DNA of 64,000 nt from positions 434,001-498,000 of the forward strand of contig CDRNVI010000030.1 of assembly GCA_977017575.1 (NCBI GenBank), written 5' to 3'. The notes beneath the pieces were generated by a model. The model was not told the DNA's origin. It worked only from the letters and a program-made list of their open reading frames with translations, and ran no database searches. The translations under genes and the position numbers were made by a program. Below are positions 48,976 to 58,559 of this stretch, in pieces (positions within the stretch are counted from its first letter, which is position 1; every line of letters starts with the position of its first letter). This stretch comes from Paramoeba atlantica. Taxonomy: Eukaryota; Discosea.

Positions 48976-49544
48976 GAAGCAGGGTTTGTAACCGGTGGTA
49001 TGATTAGATCTCGAGTTGATGTGATTTTAATTTTCAGACTGCTACTTTTTTGGCTTTCGGGCGATGGATGCGGATTCGCTGGCGCGATAGAATTGTGGGC
49101 GGGAGGGGGAGAGAGTGGACGCGGCAATGGTGGACGGGACGGCTGAGCCCGCGTCGCTGTGTGGATCGGCTCGTGCGGCCGAGGAACTGAGGACGATCGT
49201 GACGAATTTACCGCCGCGTATGCCTCGTGAGCTAAATTGGGGGAGAGTGGGCGAGGCAGTGGCGGAGTTGTTATCTGCGCCCGCGGCGATGTGTCGGACG
49301 GCGTGCGCAGCAGAGAAGGCAATCGCGGCAGCGGCGGAGGAGAAGTTCGTTGTGAGGGTGTCTTTCGTGGTGCTGAATGGGGTGGCTGTTGTTGTTGTGG
49401 CGGCGGCGGCGACGACGGTGGTGGGGGGGCACGGGTTTCCGATGGTTGTTCCTCCGGCTTTTTCTTTCGGCGTGTGGGCGGTAGCGGTTGGACAACGGGA
49501 GCTAATCCCGTTTCTTTCGCCCGGCTGCGGGTGAACATTCCCAT
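48798..49544 (-). CDS. LINE-9 N-terminal ORF
   Basis: Starts MGMFTRSRAKETGLAPVVQP then LPPTRRKKKPEEQ, the shared LINE start, followed by a long Pro/Ser/His-rich tract to about residue 180. After the deletion junction it reads on in the wrong frame for about 65 residues. The Pro-rich tract is low-complexity and variable between copies. A product, if made, would lack all enzymatic parts. Confidence 0.5.
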   Translation of the reverse strand: MGMFTRSRAKETGLAPVVQPLPPTRRKKKPEEQPSETRAPPPPSSPPPPQQQQPPHSAPRKTPSQRTSPPPLPRLPSLLRTPSDTSPRAQITTPPLPRPLSPNLAHEAYAAVNSSRSSSVPRPHEPIHTATRAQPSRPPLPRPLSPPPAHNSIAPANPHPSPESQKSSSLKIKITSTRDLIIPPVTNPASHALGLHIRASPPIYSVQGAMHYLPPVQRSRTCPGASNVQAITQRQSTTGWFGIFMNYA

Positions 49545-49603
49545 CAGTAAGACTAAAAAAAAAAAAAACAACAACAACAACAAGGATCAGGATCCAAGCA
49601 TCA

Positions 49604-50016
49604 TTGATCAGGATCCTCAGCATTGACGCCATGAAACTCCACCGAGTCCCTAGGTACGAACCTCAAACCATGGAGAGTGCAGCAGGTGATGCTGAAGAAG
49701 TTGACCACGGAGTTGATTTAGAACCGCTACCGCCTTTCGCACAAATTGACTCGGCTTTCTCTGTGCACGTAGTTACCATTTTTCGTTCCATCATCAAAGA
49801 CTATCCAAGACTAGAACTGACATCGGAGAAGGAAGCAGTCTGGCATAAATTTCTGAACGCGCCCCGCGATTCGCTACTCACAGTCCGGAAAGCTATACGT
49901 CGACGCGAAAGTGTACCACACTTACCAAAGAACGCGAAACCCGAAGCAGTGGACAATCTGACCGAAGAAGAACAGAAGGAACTCGAAATTGACCGGCGCT
50001 CAATCAATAATTCGAT
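49604..50016 (+). pseudogene. LINE-10 N-terminal part
   Basis: Plus-strand coding from ILSIDAMKLHRVPRYEPQ through VDLEPLPPFAQIDSAFSVHV, DYPRLELTSEKEAVWHKFLN, APRDSLLTVRKAIRRR and EIDRRSI, where it is interrupted. It continues at 52441 with NALKAARAGNLGKATRVLDN. The N-domain upstream is missing, cut next to LINE-9. Confidence 0.8.
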
Positions 50017-50065
50017 TACCTTCACAAGATCTATTAATGAAAATAATAAGATTCGTTCCTTTAGA

Positions 50066-50762
50066 TTTTTTTTTTTTGCAAATAATTGGGGGGAATAGTA
50101 TTGAGTCTAACTTTTTATGTATGGAGTCCAACTTTTCCACAATTTCCACACTTACGGCCCTTCACTTTCCCTTACTCCCCATACTTTCCACACCTACTCC
50201 TCTTAGCCCTCTCGTACTTCCCTTCCCTCACTCCCTACCCCACTCACCGATCCGCATGCACCCAGGCCCATATGGTCCTGCACCTCCGCTCCCACCCCGT
50301 TAGCAGTAATAAATACTTTTGGTTGCCGTACGAGGGTGGGAGACGTGGAGGCCACGAAACACAAAGACGTCGTCACGCCGAGGGAGAAGAGCGCGGAGAG
50401 AGACACGGGGCGACTGACGCAGGGGCGAGAGGAGGCGAAGCACGGGCCCATCTGCCAGGAACTCTGCCCCCACCCCGTGAGCAAGTATTGTATACTTTTG
50501 GCTGCTGACACGGGGGTGGGGGACGCGAGAGAGAAACACAACAGGGGGGCAAGCGCACTGCGGAGGGAGGGTGAGGTGGGGGGATGCGGCGCAGGGGGGT
50601 GATGGGACGAGACGGGGAAGGGGGATGCCGACAAAAAGGAGTGTATTTGAGGGGGGTGCCCTCCCATGGTCTGGAAGATGGTGTATGGAAGAAAAGGGGA
50701 AATAATTCAACAAGGTACAGAAACTGTATCTTTATCGTTAAAGATGTATCTTATCGTTAAAG
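50066..50762 (-). mobile_element. SL-tagged polyadenylated retroposon (0.7 kb)
   Basis: Bounded by TTTAGA at 50060-50065 and 50763-50768 (short target duplication). A poly(A) shows as T run 50066-50077, and a 36-nt SL lies at 50708-50743. A second SL 5' half (CTTTAACGATAAGATACAT, 50744-50762) precedes it. The body is GC-rich with no convincing ORF. It carries two copies of a stem motif: CCCACCC/GGGTGGG (50291-50340) and CCCCCACCCCGT/ACGGGGGTGGGGG (50467-50522), each enclosing AGCA...ATACTTTTGG. It looks like a retroposed trans-spliced RNA. It sits in the poly(A) boundary of LINE-11. Confidence 0.75.
50708..50743 (-). other. Full-length spliced-leader relic (36 nt)
   Basis: Identical to the copy at 8600-8635: CTTTAACGATAAAG, ATACAGTTTCTGTACC, TTGTTG. 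It has ACAGTTTCTGTAC in common with trypanosome SL RNA. Confidence 0.82.
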
Positions 50763-50949
50763 TTTAGATTTTTTTTTTTTTTTTTTTTACGAAACTCCTC
50801 AAGAATCAGTGCAAGCAGTGATAATATTGCCTTCCTTTGCAATTTTTATTCTTTTTATATATTTTTGAGTGGGAATTCGCTATAGATATTATGTATATAA
50901 TAATACATTAATAGGCATTGAGAAACGAAACTATGTTGATACATTTGGC

Positions 50950-51314
50950 TCAAATGCTGTACCTGCTGCTGCCTTGCGGGGATAAGTGGTTCCGCAACTG
51001 GGCGTACACTTCCGTCCCATTCAGTTCCTGAAGTAGGAGCTTGAACTCCATTTCAGTTGCTCGACGATTTAAGAGTGCCGCGTCGGATAGGACATGCAAC
51101 AGAGATCTCGTATTTTGATGAAGAGAGCCGCAGGACAGCACTGGGATGCACTGAAATGCGAAGTCGGGAATTTTTCCGGATGTCACATATGTATCCCGTT
51201 TCCGCTTGATTGCATCTGTAAGAAGCTGGGAACAAGATTTCGCTTGATTGGAGTTCGATAGCTCGTGCACCACAGTTAGATCATAAAATATTTCCCCGGT
51301 TGACCAATATATCA
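50950..51314 (-). pseudogene. LINE-11 endonuclease end
   Basis: Reads YWSTGEIFYDLTVVHELSNS, LLTDAIKRKRDTYVTSGKIP, VLSCGSLHQNTRSLL, LLLQELNGTEVYAQLRNHL and ends SSRYSI. It joins to GPDLVIY at 52188 once the insert is set aside, giving the nuclease GPDLVIYWSTGE. Confidence 0.82.
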
Positions 51315-52187
51315 TTTTTTGATGACACTTGTCCCCTCGAAACCAGCAAAGCCTCAAAGTAAAAAAGAACAGTTCCCGGATCAATTATTGTATACGCGCC
51401 AATTGTTGTCAAACGTGATGAAGAATCAATGCAGAAGTAGCAGTATCTAATATATTCGAAAGGACCTAATATATTCGAAGGCAACTAATCAATACTTATT
51501 TGTACGGAGATATACGTGTGGTAGTGAACTCTTTTAGAGTCGTAAACTCCCAATCCACTTTTCATCGGTGATGTAATCTCGGAGTTGAGACACTACCGTG
51601 TAAGCCGATAGCTTTTCAAGTTCCAGCTGAAAAGCCTCACGCACGTTTTCATATTTTCGATTCGCGCGCTGAGCCAACGCCTTTAATAGTTGTTTTGTGT
51701 CGTTGTGCAACACACCACAATCTGAGGCGGCGATGCAACGAAATGCCTCACTGTCCACACCTTTCTCTGTCACATATTTCTTGAACTTCCTTTCCTGGGC
51801 TTGCTGCAGTAGGTAGTTGCTTGTTTGTTTCTTGTAACTGTTGCAGCAAGTGTGAACCACTGTGAAATCATAGAGGACTTCTCCCATATGGGGCCACATG
51901 ATAGCGAGGTCGGGGCCAGATCGAATCCTGCGCGCCTTACATGGATGTTGGTCAGAAACCTCCGCAGAAATAGAGCATTTACACTTTGTACAATAAAATG
52001 AGGAGTGAATTCGCGGTTCGATAACACACGGAAGTCCTGCCTTCGCGCACAAGTCAGCTAGATAGCGCACGATGTGAGAGTGTTTACGAGTGCAGTTCAT
52101 ACCTGAGCATCTCGAGCATCCTGCGATATGTGGAATAATACTAGAAGATGTTTCTGGACCACAGCATCCCGGGCATACGACGTTTAT
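51315..52187 (-). mobile_element. 5'-truncated type A LINE inserted in LINE-11
   Basis: Target duplication ATATATCA (51307-51314 and 52188-52195), short poly(A) (T6 at 51315-51320), 3' UTR, and coding 51534-52185 from VVCPGCCGPETSSSIIPHIA to WIGSLRL. Typical LINE 5' truncation. It is closely related to LINE-4. Confidence 0.85.
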
Positions 52188-52388
52188 ATATATCACCAAA
52201 TCAGGCCCTGAGCGAAACAGCTGACGTCCGGCACATGTTTTGTCATGAATCATTTTGTTGCTTGGAAACACTTTATTCTTGCAAATTCCGCATTGCCAAG
52301 TCGAAAAAGATCGCGGTTCTTTCTCACATTGTATACCGGCCTTTTGCGCCAAATCGAAGATATACTTAACCAGCCGATTGTGCTTCAC
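51534..52388 (-). pseudogene. Chimeric frame: two LINE endonuclease regions in one ORF
   Basis: LINE-11 sequence (KHNRLVKYIFDLAQKAG, CGICKNKV...HDKTC, RSGPDLVIY) runs in frame into the inserted type A LINE (VVCPGCCG, CTKCKCSIS...HPCKARR, RSGPDLAIMWPHMGEV, LYDFTVVH, ending WIGSLRL). The result has two second-zinc motifs and one complete nuclease. Its start is not a real N-terminus. A by-product of insertion, though an open one. Confidence 0.6.
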
Positions 52389-52440
52389 TGTGGCATTAAG
52401 CCCTGTACATTGGACGCATCCGGGAACGCTCTAAATCCGG

Positions 52441-54822
52441 AACGCTCTAAAGGCAGCTCGCGCAGGGAATCTTGGCAAAGCAACCAGGGTTCTGGACAAC
52501 GTCTATCTCGACTCCTCACTAAGTTTGGACGACAAGGTACGACGGCTGAAAGAATTACACCCTCCTGGCGACCCGCCCCCTGCACCTACTTCGGAATATC
52601 CGCCAGCCGGTGTGGTTGAGTTGGAAGAAGTCCGGATGGCTATAACCAAGCTTGCCCATGGAGCGGCCCCGGGGCCGACAGGCCTCGGTGAGAATATCCT
52701 CCGCCTATTAGCCGACGACAACGAATCCTGTACCGCGCTATGTCACATGCTCAGGGACGTCATCAATGGTGATGTATGCGCATCGGTACGCAACAGATTA
52801 ACTCGATGTAGAATTATTGCCCTTGCGAAACCACAAAACGGCATACGACCAATCGCGATGGGTGATACAGTGCTAAAAATATGCGGTTCCATTCTGTTGC
52901 AACGCCAAGAGGCATCTCTAAAAGGCTTCTTCTATCCCATCCAACGTGGAGTCCTACAGAAAAACGCGTGCGAAAGCATTGTTCACGAACTCCTCAAGGA
53001 CCGCGATTCCGGACACACTATCCTGACAGTAGACTACTCGAACGCGTATAACACTCCACAAAGAGCGGCCATTGCACGGGCACTGCAGCAAAACAGCGCT
53101 TTCAAACCATTTATGCGGATGTTCTACTGCGAATACGGCGACCCCTCGGACTTGCTTTTCTTTGCGAACAACCGCCTCCACACTACGATAAAGAGCACGT
53201 CCGGGGTACGGCAAGGCTCTGCGCTTTCCTCTCTTTACTTTTGTGCACTACTACAAGGAGCGTTGGTGGAACTCGCCGAGTTATTCCCCGAGGTTAAAAT
53301 CCGCGCCTATATGGATGATGTGACGATGTCGTCGAAAAACCGTCTTTCCCTAGAAGCAGCCTTCCTGCAGCTGCGTGAATTATCATCCGACATTGGCCTC
53401 AATATCAACTTCTCGAAATCAGAATGGTTTGATCACGAAGCTACTAAGCAAAACAACGAACAATCATTGGCTCTCAGTTCTTTAGGGGTATCCAAGTGTG
53501 ACAAAACTATCAAAATTCTCGGCGCCTACATTGGGCAACGTGCAGAGATAAGTGCTCTTCTCGTCCGAAAACTTGAGAAACATCAATGTTTATTCCGCAG
53601 GCTACGAAAAATGGGTCCTAGCAACATCTCCCTCGCCATGCTGCAACGATGTGCACTCCCGCGAAACGATTATCACCTTCGAGTTCACCGACCGGCAGAA
53701 TCCCTGGATATGGCACAAAGATTTGACACAGAAATTGCTCATATTGTAAAATATTGGTTCTTCGCAGATGACACTTCCATTCAACTAGCGTCACTACCGC
53801 AACACTTGGGTGGCCTTGGGCTAACTCCTTCTACTCTGAAGCAGCGATACTATTTTGACACCGCACGAAAATCTATTGATGAGCAACTAATTACCCCTAA
53901 AGCTCCGGTAGGTATTCGCATGTCGAAAGATCAAAACAGAGACACGAAACCCATGCAGCAAACAGCTCGAGTACATGCATCCAAAGCCATAAAAAAAGAA
54001 CAAAAAGATCTAGCAACAGACCTACGCAAAGACCCACGATTGGACTCCATTCTGAAGCGAACCACGACGTCATTTCGCCACCTACAATCCACTAGCGGAT
54101 ATGTGAATCCCTACCTTTTCCGATATACCATTATGACCAGGTTGGGAATCAAGCTTCCTTCGATGCCGGAAAGAGCCGAGTGCCCGGGTTGTGCTGCTGA
54201 GATGAGATCGGACGAAATCTTCCAACATATAATCGGATGCACAAAATGCGCAGGAATGAACGCAACAAGAAAGCATTCATCTCTTGTACGGTTCCTAGCA
54301 GATCTGTGCTCTAAAGCGGGCCTCCCCTCTGTAATTGAACCGCGCATGCATGCTTCCTTTTACTGCACAAAATGCAAAGCGCACATTTCTCCAGAATCGA
54401 TTGAGAAGCACCCTTGCCGTGCCCGAAGAATACGCTCTGGCCCCGACCTCGGTATTATGTGGCCACACATGGGCGAAGTACTGTATGACATCACCGTAGT
54501 TCACACCGGAAGCTTAAGCTATCGGAAGATGACTGAAACACAGCTGTTGCAAAATGCGATTGAGAGGAAAAGGAAAAAGTACTTTGAATCCGGCGGGATC
54601 GAAGAAGATTACTTTAAGTGCATTGCAATGACCGAAAGTGGTTCTTTGCACGAACACACACGGAATCTCATAGCCTCCCTCGCTAAGAGAGCGAACCTTA
54701 ACGTTCCTGAAGTTCGTGAGGCATTTCAGCTTGAGATTGAAAAACTCAACGCTTATACAATTGTCTCACAGCTCCGTGACCTCCTACCGCGAGCTTCATG
54801 GCTCGGTTCTATGAAAGCTTGA
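52441..54822 (+). CDS. LINE-10 RT and endonuclease
   Basis: About 790 residues of open frame: NALKAARAGNLGKATRVLDN, then RT LAHGAAPGPTGLGENIL, GIRPIAMGDTVLK, LTVDYSNAYNTPQR, GVRQGSALSSLYFCALL, catalytic YMDD in IRAYMDDVTMSS, KILGAYIGQ; thumb; CCHC CPGCAAE...H..GCTKC; MNATRKHSSLVRFLADLC; second zinc CTKCKAHIS...HPCRARR; nuclease RSGPDLGIMWPHMGEV, LYDITVVH; ends LPRASWLGSMKA. All key residues are present. Only the N-terminal part is disrupted (insertions at 50017-52440). The duplicate is at 60231. Confidence 0.9.
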   Translation, partial: NALKAARAGNLGKATRVLDNVYLDSSLSLDDKVRRLKELHPPGDPPPAPTSEYPPAGVVELEEVRMAITKLAHGAAPGPTGLGENILRLLADDNESCTALCHMLRDVINGDVCASVRNRLTRCRIIALAKPQNGIRPIAMGDTVLKICGSILLQRQEASLKGFFYPIQRGVLQKNACESIVHELLKDRDSGHTILTVDYSNAYNTPQRAAIARALQQNSAFKPFMRMFYCEYGDPSDLLFFANNRLHTTIKSTSGVRQGSALSSLYFCALLQGALVELAELFPEVKIRAYMDDVTMSSKNRLSLEAAFLQLRELSSDIGLNINFSKSEWFDHEATKQNNEQSLALSSLGVSKCDKTIKILGAYIGQRAEISALLVRKLEKHQCLFRRLRKMGPSNISLAMLQRCALPRNDYHLRVHRPAESLDMAQRFDTEIAHIVKYWFFADDTSIQLASLPQHLGGLGLTPSTLKQRYYFDTARKSIDEQLITPKAPVGIRMSKDQNRDTKPMQQTARVHASKAIKKEQKDLATDLRKDPRLDSILKRTTTSFRHLQSTSGYVNPYLFRYTIMTRLGIKLPSMPERAECPGCAAEMRSDEIFQHIIGCTKCAGMNATRKHSSLVRFLADLCSKAGLPSVIEPRMHASFYCTKCKAHISPESIEKHPCRARRIRSGPDLGIMWPHMGEVLYDITVVHTGSLSYRKMTETQLLQNAIERKRKKYFESGGIEEDYFKCIAMTESGSLHEHTRNLIASLAKRANLNVPEVREAFQLEIEKLNAYTIVSQLRDLLPRASWLGSMKA

Positions 54823-55250
54823 AAAGGACGATAGGACACAAGTTTGCGTGATAATCTTTTTTGTTGGTGTTTCAGAAATGCGAAATATGAGTTTACGATA
54901 TGAAATTTAGGATACTATAACTGAAGTTCTAATTTTTGTGGATGGGGGTATTGCACGTCCTTTCCCAAGCATATTCCCCCATCCCCTGTTTATGCACCCC
55001 TCGTTTATACACCCCCCAATAAATACTGTAACTTAAGGCAGGTTGAATTATTAGTTTTGGGCTACAACATATGGGAAGGTTATGTACACGACGTTGATGC
55101 GTCGTTGCACAATCTTTAGAGCGAAATGATATTTAGGTTCATCGTTCAGAAATTCTTCGGGTGCGTCTAGTGGCGTTGGTGCATTGATTTGTGTGGTGCA
55201 AACGGTGTGGTGTAATTGCTCGTGCGGTCTAGTAGCGCAGTCCGGGGAGG
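54823..55250 (+). other. LINE-10 3' UTR and flank
   Basis: No gene seen. Contains CACCCCTCGTTTATACACCCC and AATAAATACTGTAAC; no clear poly(A). The 3' end of LINE-10 could not be placed. It leads into the palindromic arm at 55256. Confidence 0.4.
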
Positions 55251-55255
55251 GGGGG

Positions 55256-55395
55256 CACTCGATGAATATTCATCGAACGCACTGTCCGTTCGATGAATAT
55301 TCATCGAACAGGACATCCTGTTCGATGAATGGATTGCAGTACGACCCGTTCGATGAATCATTCATCGAACAGGATGTCCTGTTCGATGAATGAAA
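55256..55395. repeat. Palindromic arm, TTCGATGAAT family (epsilon)
   Basis: After a G-run (GGGGAGGGGGGGCAC) come CGATGAATATTCATCG, TTCGATGAATATTCATCGAA and TTCGATGAATCATTCATCGAA sites, plus half-sites, at about 30-bp spacing. GGACATCCTG or GGATGTCCTG spacers occur. The layout matches the arms at 8245 and 28322, but no partner arm is seen, so this may be one end of a truncated element. Confidence 0.75.
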
Positions 55396-55572
55396 ACGCA
55401 ATTTTTTTTTGTAAAAAAAAAGCTCGTTTCGGTCTGCATCATGCTCGTGGCTGCTACTTTGATCCGTAAGACAAAAACAAATCCGAAACGTTATCAAAAA
55501 GCGGAAGGATTCTTAAAACTATTGCCTCATAAGTTTACAAAGATAAAATCATAACTTACAAATACACAAACC

Positions 55573-55824
55573 TAGCAAAAGCAGGGACGCGTTGTTGGCA
55601 CCCATCTTTTTAAGACGTCTGAATATCGTATGGTGTTTTTCCAGCGTTCGGATTAATTCGGATCCTATGCGCTGTTCCTCCCCAACGAATGCACCCAGTA
55701 CTTTAATGACTTCGCTCTCTGTACGCACACCTTCTTCTTTGAGTGTTGATGGAATGGGGGCGTCGCTTTTCCCTTCAAACCAGATGCATTTTTCGTTATT
55801 GAGTTGAATTCCTTTAGTGAGAAG
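55573..55824 (-). pseudogene. LINE-8 RT fragment, duplicated
   Basis: Copy of 47764-48015 (KCIWFEGKS to the start of the thumb). Here it is cut off from the rest of LINE-8 by the duplication breakpoint. Confidence 0.88.
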
Positions 55825-57371
55825 TTTTTTTTTTACAAACCGTCACTTCGGTTATAGCGGGACATGCAACATATTGCAACATGAATCGTTTTGCCTTGGA
55901 TTGGTTCTGGTCCTTTATAAAAAGTGTGTTCTTTATAAAAAGTGTGTTCTTTATAAAATTTTGTTTAGTGTCACTGTCTGTGAACATTCATCTCAGTTTC
56001 TTTTCATAGACTTTCAGTCGTCTAAACTTCAACTCTTATATCAATAGTCAACGCCTACCGAAAAACTCGCACGTGCCTAAAAAGCCGTATTGTCCACTTG
56101 AGTTGTGGCTATGTATTTGCGGAGTTGGGACATCACCACTGAACCGTTAAGTTCCTGTAGTCGAAGGGTGAAATCCTGTACTACGAAGTCCCGTTCGAGT
56201 CCACATGCATCAGCCAGGGTTGTGATAAGCGCTTTGGTGTTGCTGTGCATTGCACCGCCGGAGAGCATTGGTACACATTGGAATTGCTCATTAGGAATAA
56301 GCTTAGACGCCACGTATTTGGAGACTTTGCGTTTTATGGCATCACGGAAAAGCTGAGCGGTGCTACGTCCAACATTTGATTGCGATAGCTCGTGGACGAT
56401 GGTGAAATCGTAGTATACATCTCCGCTTGCCCAATGAATCACGATATCTGGGCCCGAATGATAAAAAGATCCGGATCCGCAGGTTCTTAGGTGATGGGAT
56501 TTGCCGTCGCCATCCACGCTTGCTCCACATTTTGCGCAAGTATAGGTGGAGAACTGTCTGGGTTCCAGCTCACAGGGCAGACCTGATTTTATGCATAATT
56601 CATAAATATTCCGAACCATCCTGTTGTGCTTTGCCGTTGCGTTATTGCCTGAACATTTGACGCACCCGGACACGTGCGTGAGCGCTGTACGGGGGGTAAG
56701 TAATGCATGGCACCCTGGACACTGTAAATTGGAGGGGAGGCTCGGATGTGCAATCCCAATGCGTGAGAAGCAGGGTTTGTAACCGGTGGTATGATTAGAT
56801 CTCGAGTTGATGTGATTTTAATTTTCAGACTGCTACTTTTTTGGCTTTCGGGCGATGGATGCGGATTCGCTGGCGCGATAGAATTGTGGGCGGGAGGGGG
56901 AGAGAGTGGACGCGGCAATGGTGGACGGGACGGCTGAGCCCGCGTCGCTGTGTGGATCGGCTCGTGCGGCCGAGGAACTGAGGACGATCGTGACGAATTT
57001 ACCGCCGCGTATGCCTCGTGAGCTAAATTGGGGGAGAGTGGGCGAGGCAGTGGCGGAGTTGTTATCTGCGCCCGCGGCGATGTGTCGGACGGCGTGCGCA
57101 GCAGAGAAGGCAATCGCGGCAGCGGCGGAGGAGAAGTTCGTTGTGAGGGTGTCTTTCGTGGTGCTGAATGGGGTGGCTGTTGTTGTTGTGGCGGCGGCGG
57201 CGACGACGGTGGTGGGGGGGCACGGGTTTCCGATGGTTGTTCCTCCGGCTTTTTCTTTCGGCGTGTGGGCGGTAGCGGTTGGACAACGGGAGCTAATCCC
57301 GTTTCTTTCGCCCGGCTGCGGGTGAACATTCCCATCAGTAAGACTAAAAAAAAAAAAAACAACAACAACAA
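55825..57371 (-). mobile_element. LINE-9 copy in unit 2
   Basis: Same internally deleted type B LINE: nuclease region 56077-56766, N-terminal ORF start at 57335 (MGMFTRSRAKETGLAPVVQP), two instead of three 18-bp units in the 3' UTR. Confidence 0.8.
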
Positions 57372-57394
57372 CAAGGATCAGGATCCAAGCATCA

Positions 57395-57807
57395 TTGATC
57401 AGGATCCTCAGCATTGACGCCATGAAACTCCACCGAGTCCCTAGGTACGAACCTCAAACCATGGAGAGTGCAGCAGGTGATGCTGAAGAAGTTGACCACG
57501 GAGTTGATTTAGAACCGCTACCGCCTTTCGCACAAATTGACTCGGCTTTCTCTGTGCACGTAGTTACCATTTTTCGTTCCATCATCAAAGACTATCCAAG
57601 ACTAGAACTGACATCGGAGAAGGAAGCAGTCTGGCATAAATTTCTGAACGCGCCCCGCGATTCGCTACTCACAGTCCGGAAAGCTATACGTCGACGCGAA
57701 AGTGTACCACACTTACCAAAGAACGCGAAACCCGAAGCAGTGGACAATCTGACCGAAGAAGAACAGAAGGAACTCGAAATTGACCGGCGCTCAATCAATA
57801 ATTCGAT
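57395..57807 (+). pseudogene. LINE-10 N-terminal part, unit 2
   Basis: Copy of 49604-50016, ending at EIDRRSI before the same insertions. Confidence 0.82.
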
Positions 57808-57856
57808 TACCTTCACAAGATCTATTAATGAAAATAATAAGATTCGTTCCTTTAGA

Positions 57857-58554
57857 TTTTTTTTTTTTGCAAATAATTGGGGGGAATAGTATTGAGTCTA
57901 ACTTTTTATGTATGGAGTCCAACTTTTCCACAATTTCCACACTTACGGCCCTTCACTTTCCCTTACTCCCCATACTTTCCACACCTACTCCTCTTAGCCC
58001 TCTCGTACTTCCCTTCCCTCACTCCCTACCCCACTCACCGATCCGCATGCACCCAGGCCCATATGGTCCTGCACCTCCGCTCCCACCCCGTTAGCAGTAA
58101 TAAATACTTTTGGTTGCCGTACGAGGGTGGGAGACGTGGAGGCCACGAAACACAAAGACGTCGTCACGCCGAGGGAGAAGAGCGCGGAGAGAGACACGGG
58201 GCGACTGACGCAGGGGCGAGAGGAGGCGAAGCACGGGCCCATCTGCCAGGAACTCTGCCCCCACCCCGTGAGCAAGTATTGTATACTTTTGGCTGCTGAC
58301 ACGGGGGTGGGGGACGCGAGAGAGAAACACAACCGGGGGGGCAAGCGCACTGCGGAGGGAGGGTGAGGTGGGGGGATGCGGCGCAGGGGGGTGATGGGAC
58401 GAGACGGGGAAGGGGGATGCCGACAAAAAGGAGTGTATTTGAGGGGGGTGCCCTCCCATGGTCTGGAAGATGGTGTATGGAAGAAAAGGGGAAATAATTC
58501 AACAAGGTACAGAAACTGTATCTTTATCGTTAAAGATGTATCTTATCGTTAAAG
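57857..58554 (-). mobile_element. SL-tagged retroposon, unit 2
   Basis: Copy of 50066-50762, with the 36-nt SL at 58500-58535, the 5' half-SL and both stem motifs. A one- or two-base change lies in the GGGGGGGCAAGCG region. Confidence 0.78.
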
Positions 58555-58559
58555 TTTAG

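Larger units (their letters stand above)
48016..49580 (-). mobile_element. LINE-9: internally deleted type B LINE
   Basis: Poly(A) as T run 48016-48025; 3' UTR with three CTTTATAAAAAGTGTGTT units (48107-48168) and the shared 3' module. C-terminal coding lies at 48286-48975. A junction near 48975-49000 jumps to the N-terminal ORF (ATG at 49544), so RT and thumb are lost. Upstream the leader ends in CCTTGTTGTTGTTG, which may include an SL remnant. It has a LINE's two ends without its core, like the derivative at 17408. Confidence 0.75.
50769..52422 (-). mobile_element. LINE-11: 5'-truncated type B LINE
   Basis: Poly(A) as a T run of about 20 from 50769, a short 3' UTR, and coding at 50950-51314 and 52188-52422 split by a type A LINE insertion. 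It is truncated at GCVQCTGLNATVKHN. It interrupts LINE-10; near its end GGAACGCTCTAAA is doubled (52423-52435, 52439-52451). Confidence 0.82.
47764..55572. repeat. Tandem segmental duplication, unit 1 (7.8 kb)
   Basis: Begins at TAGCAAAAGCAGGGACGCG inside LINE-8 and carries LINE-9, LINE-10, LINE-11, the SL-tagged retroposon and a palindromic arm. Unit 2 follows at once (55573). The units differ by only a few bases, an 18-bp minisatellite copy and a roughly 75-bp stretch near the end. Confidence 0.92.

Noticed and set aside
49115-49626. Val/Ala-rich and Gly-rich plus-strand ORFs
   Set aside because: Shadows of the Pro-rich LINE-9 N-terminal coding on the other strand; the same holds for 56906-57417.
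50203-50713. Overlapping Pro/Ser-rich ORFs in the SL-tagged retroposon
   Set aside because: Several frames are open because of GC-rich low-complexity sequence, none is preferred, and duplicated units change the frame.
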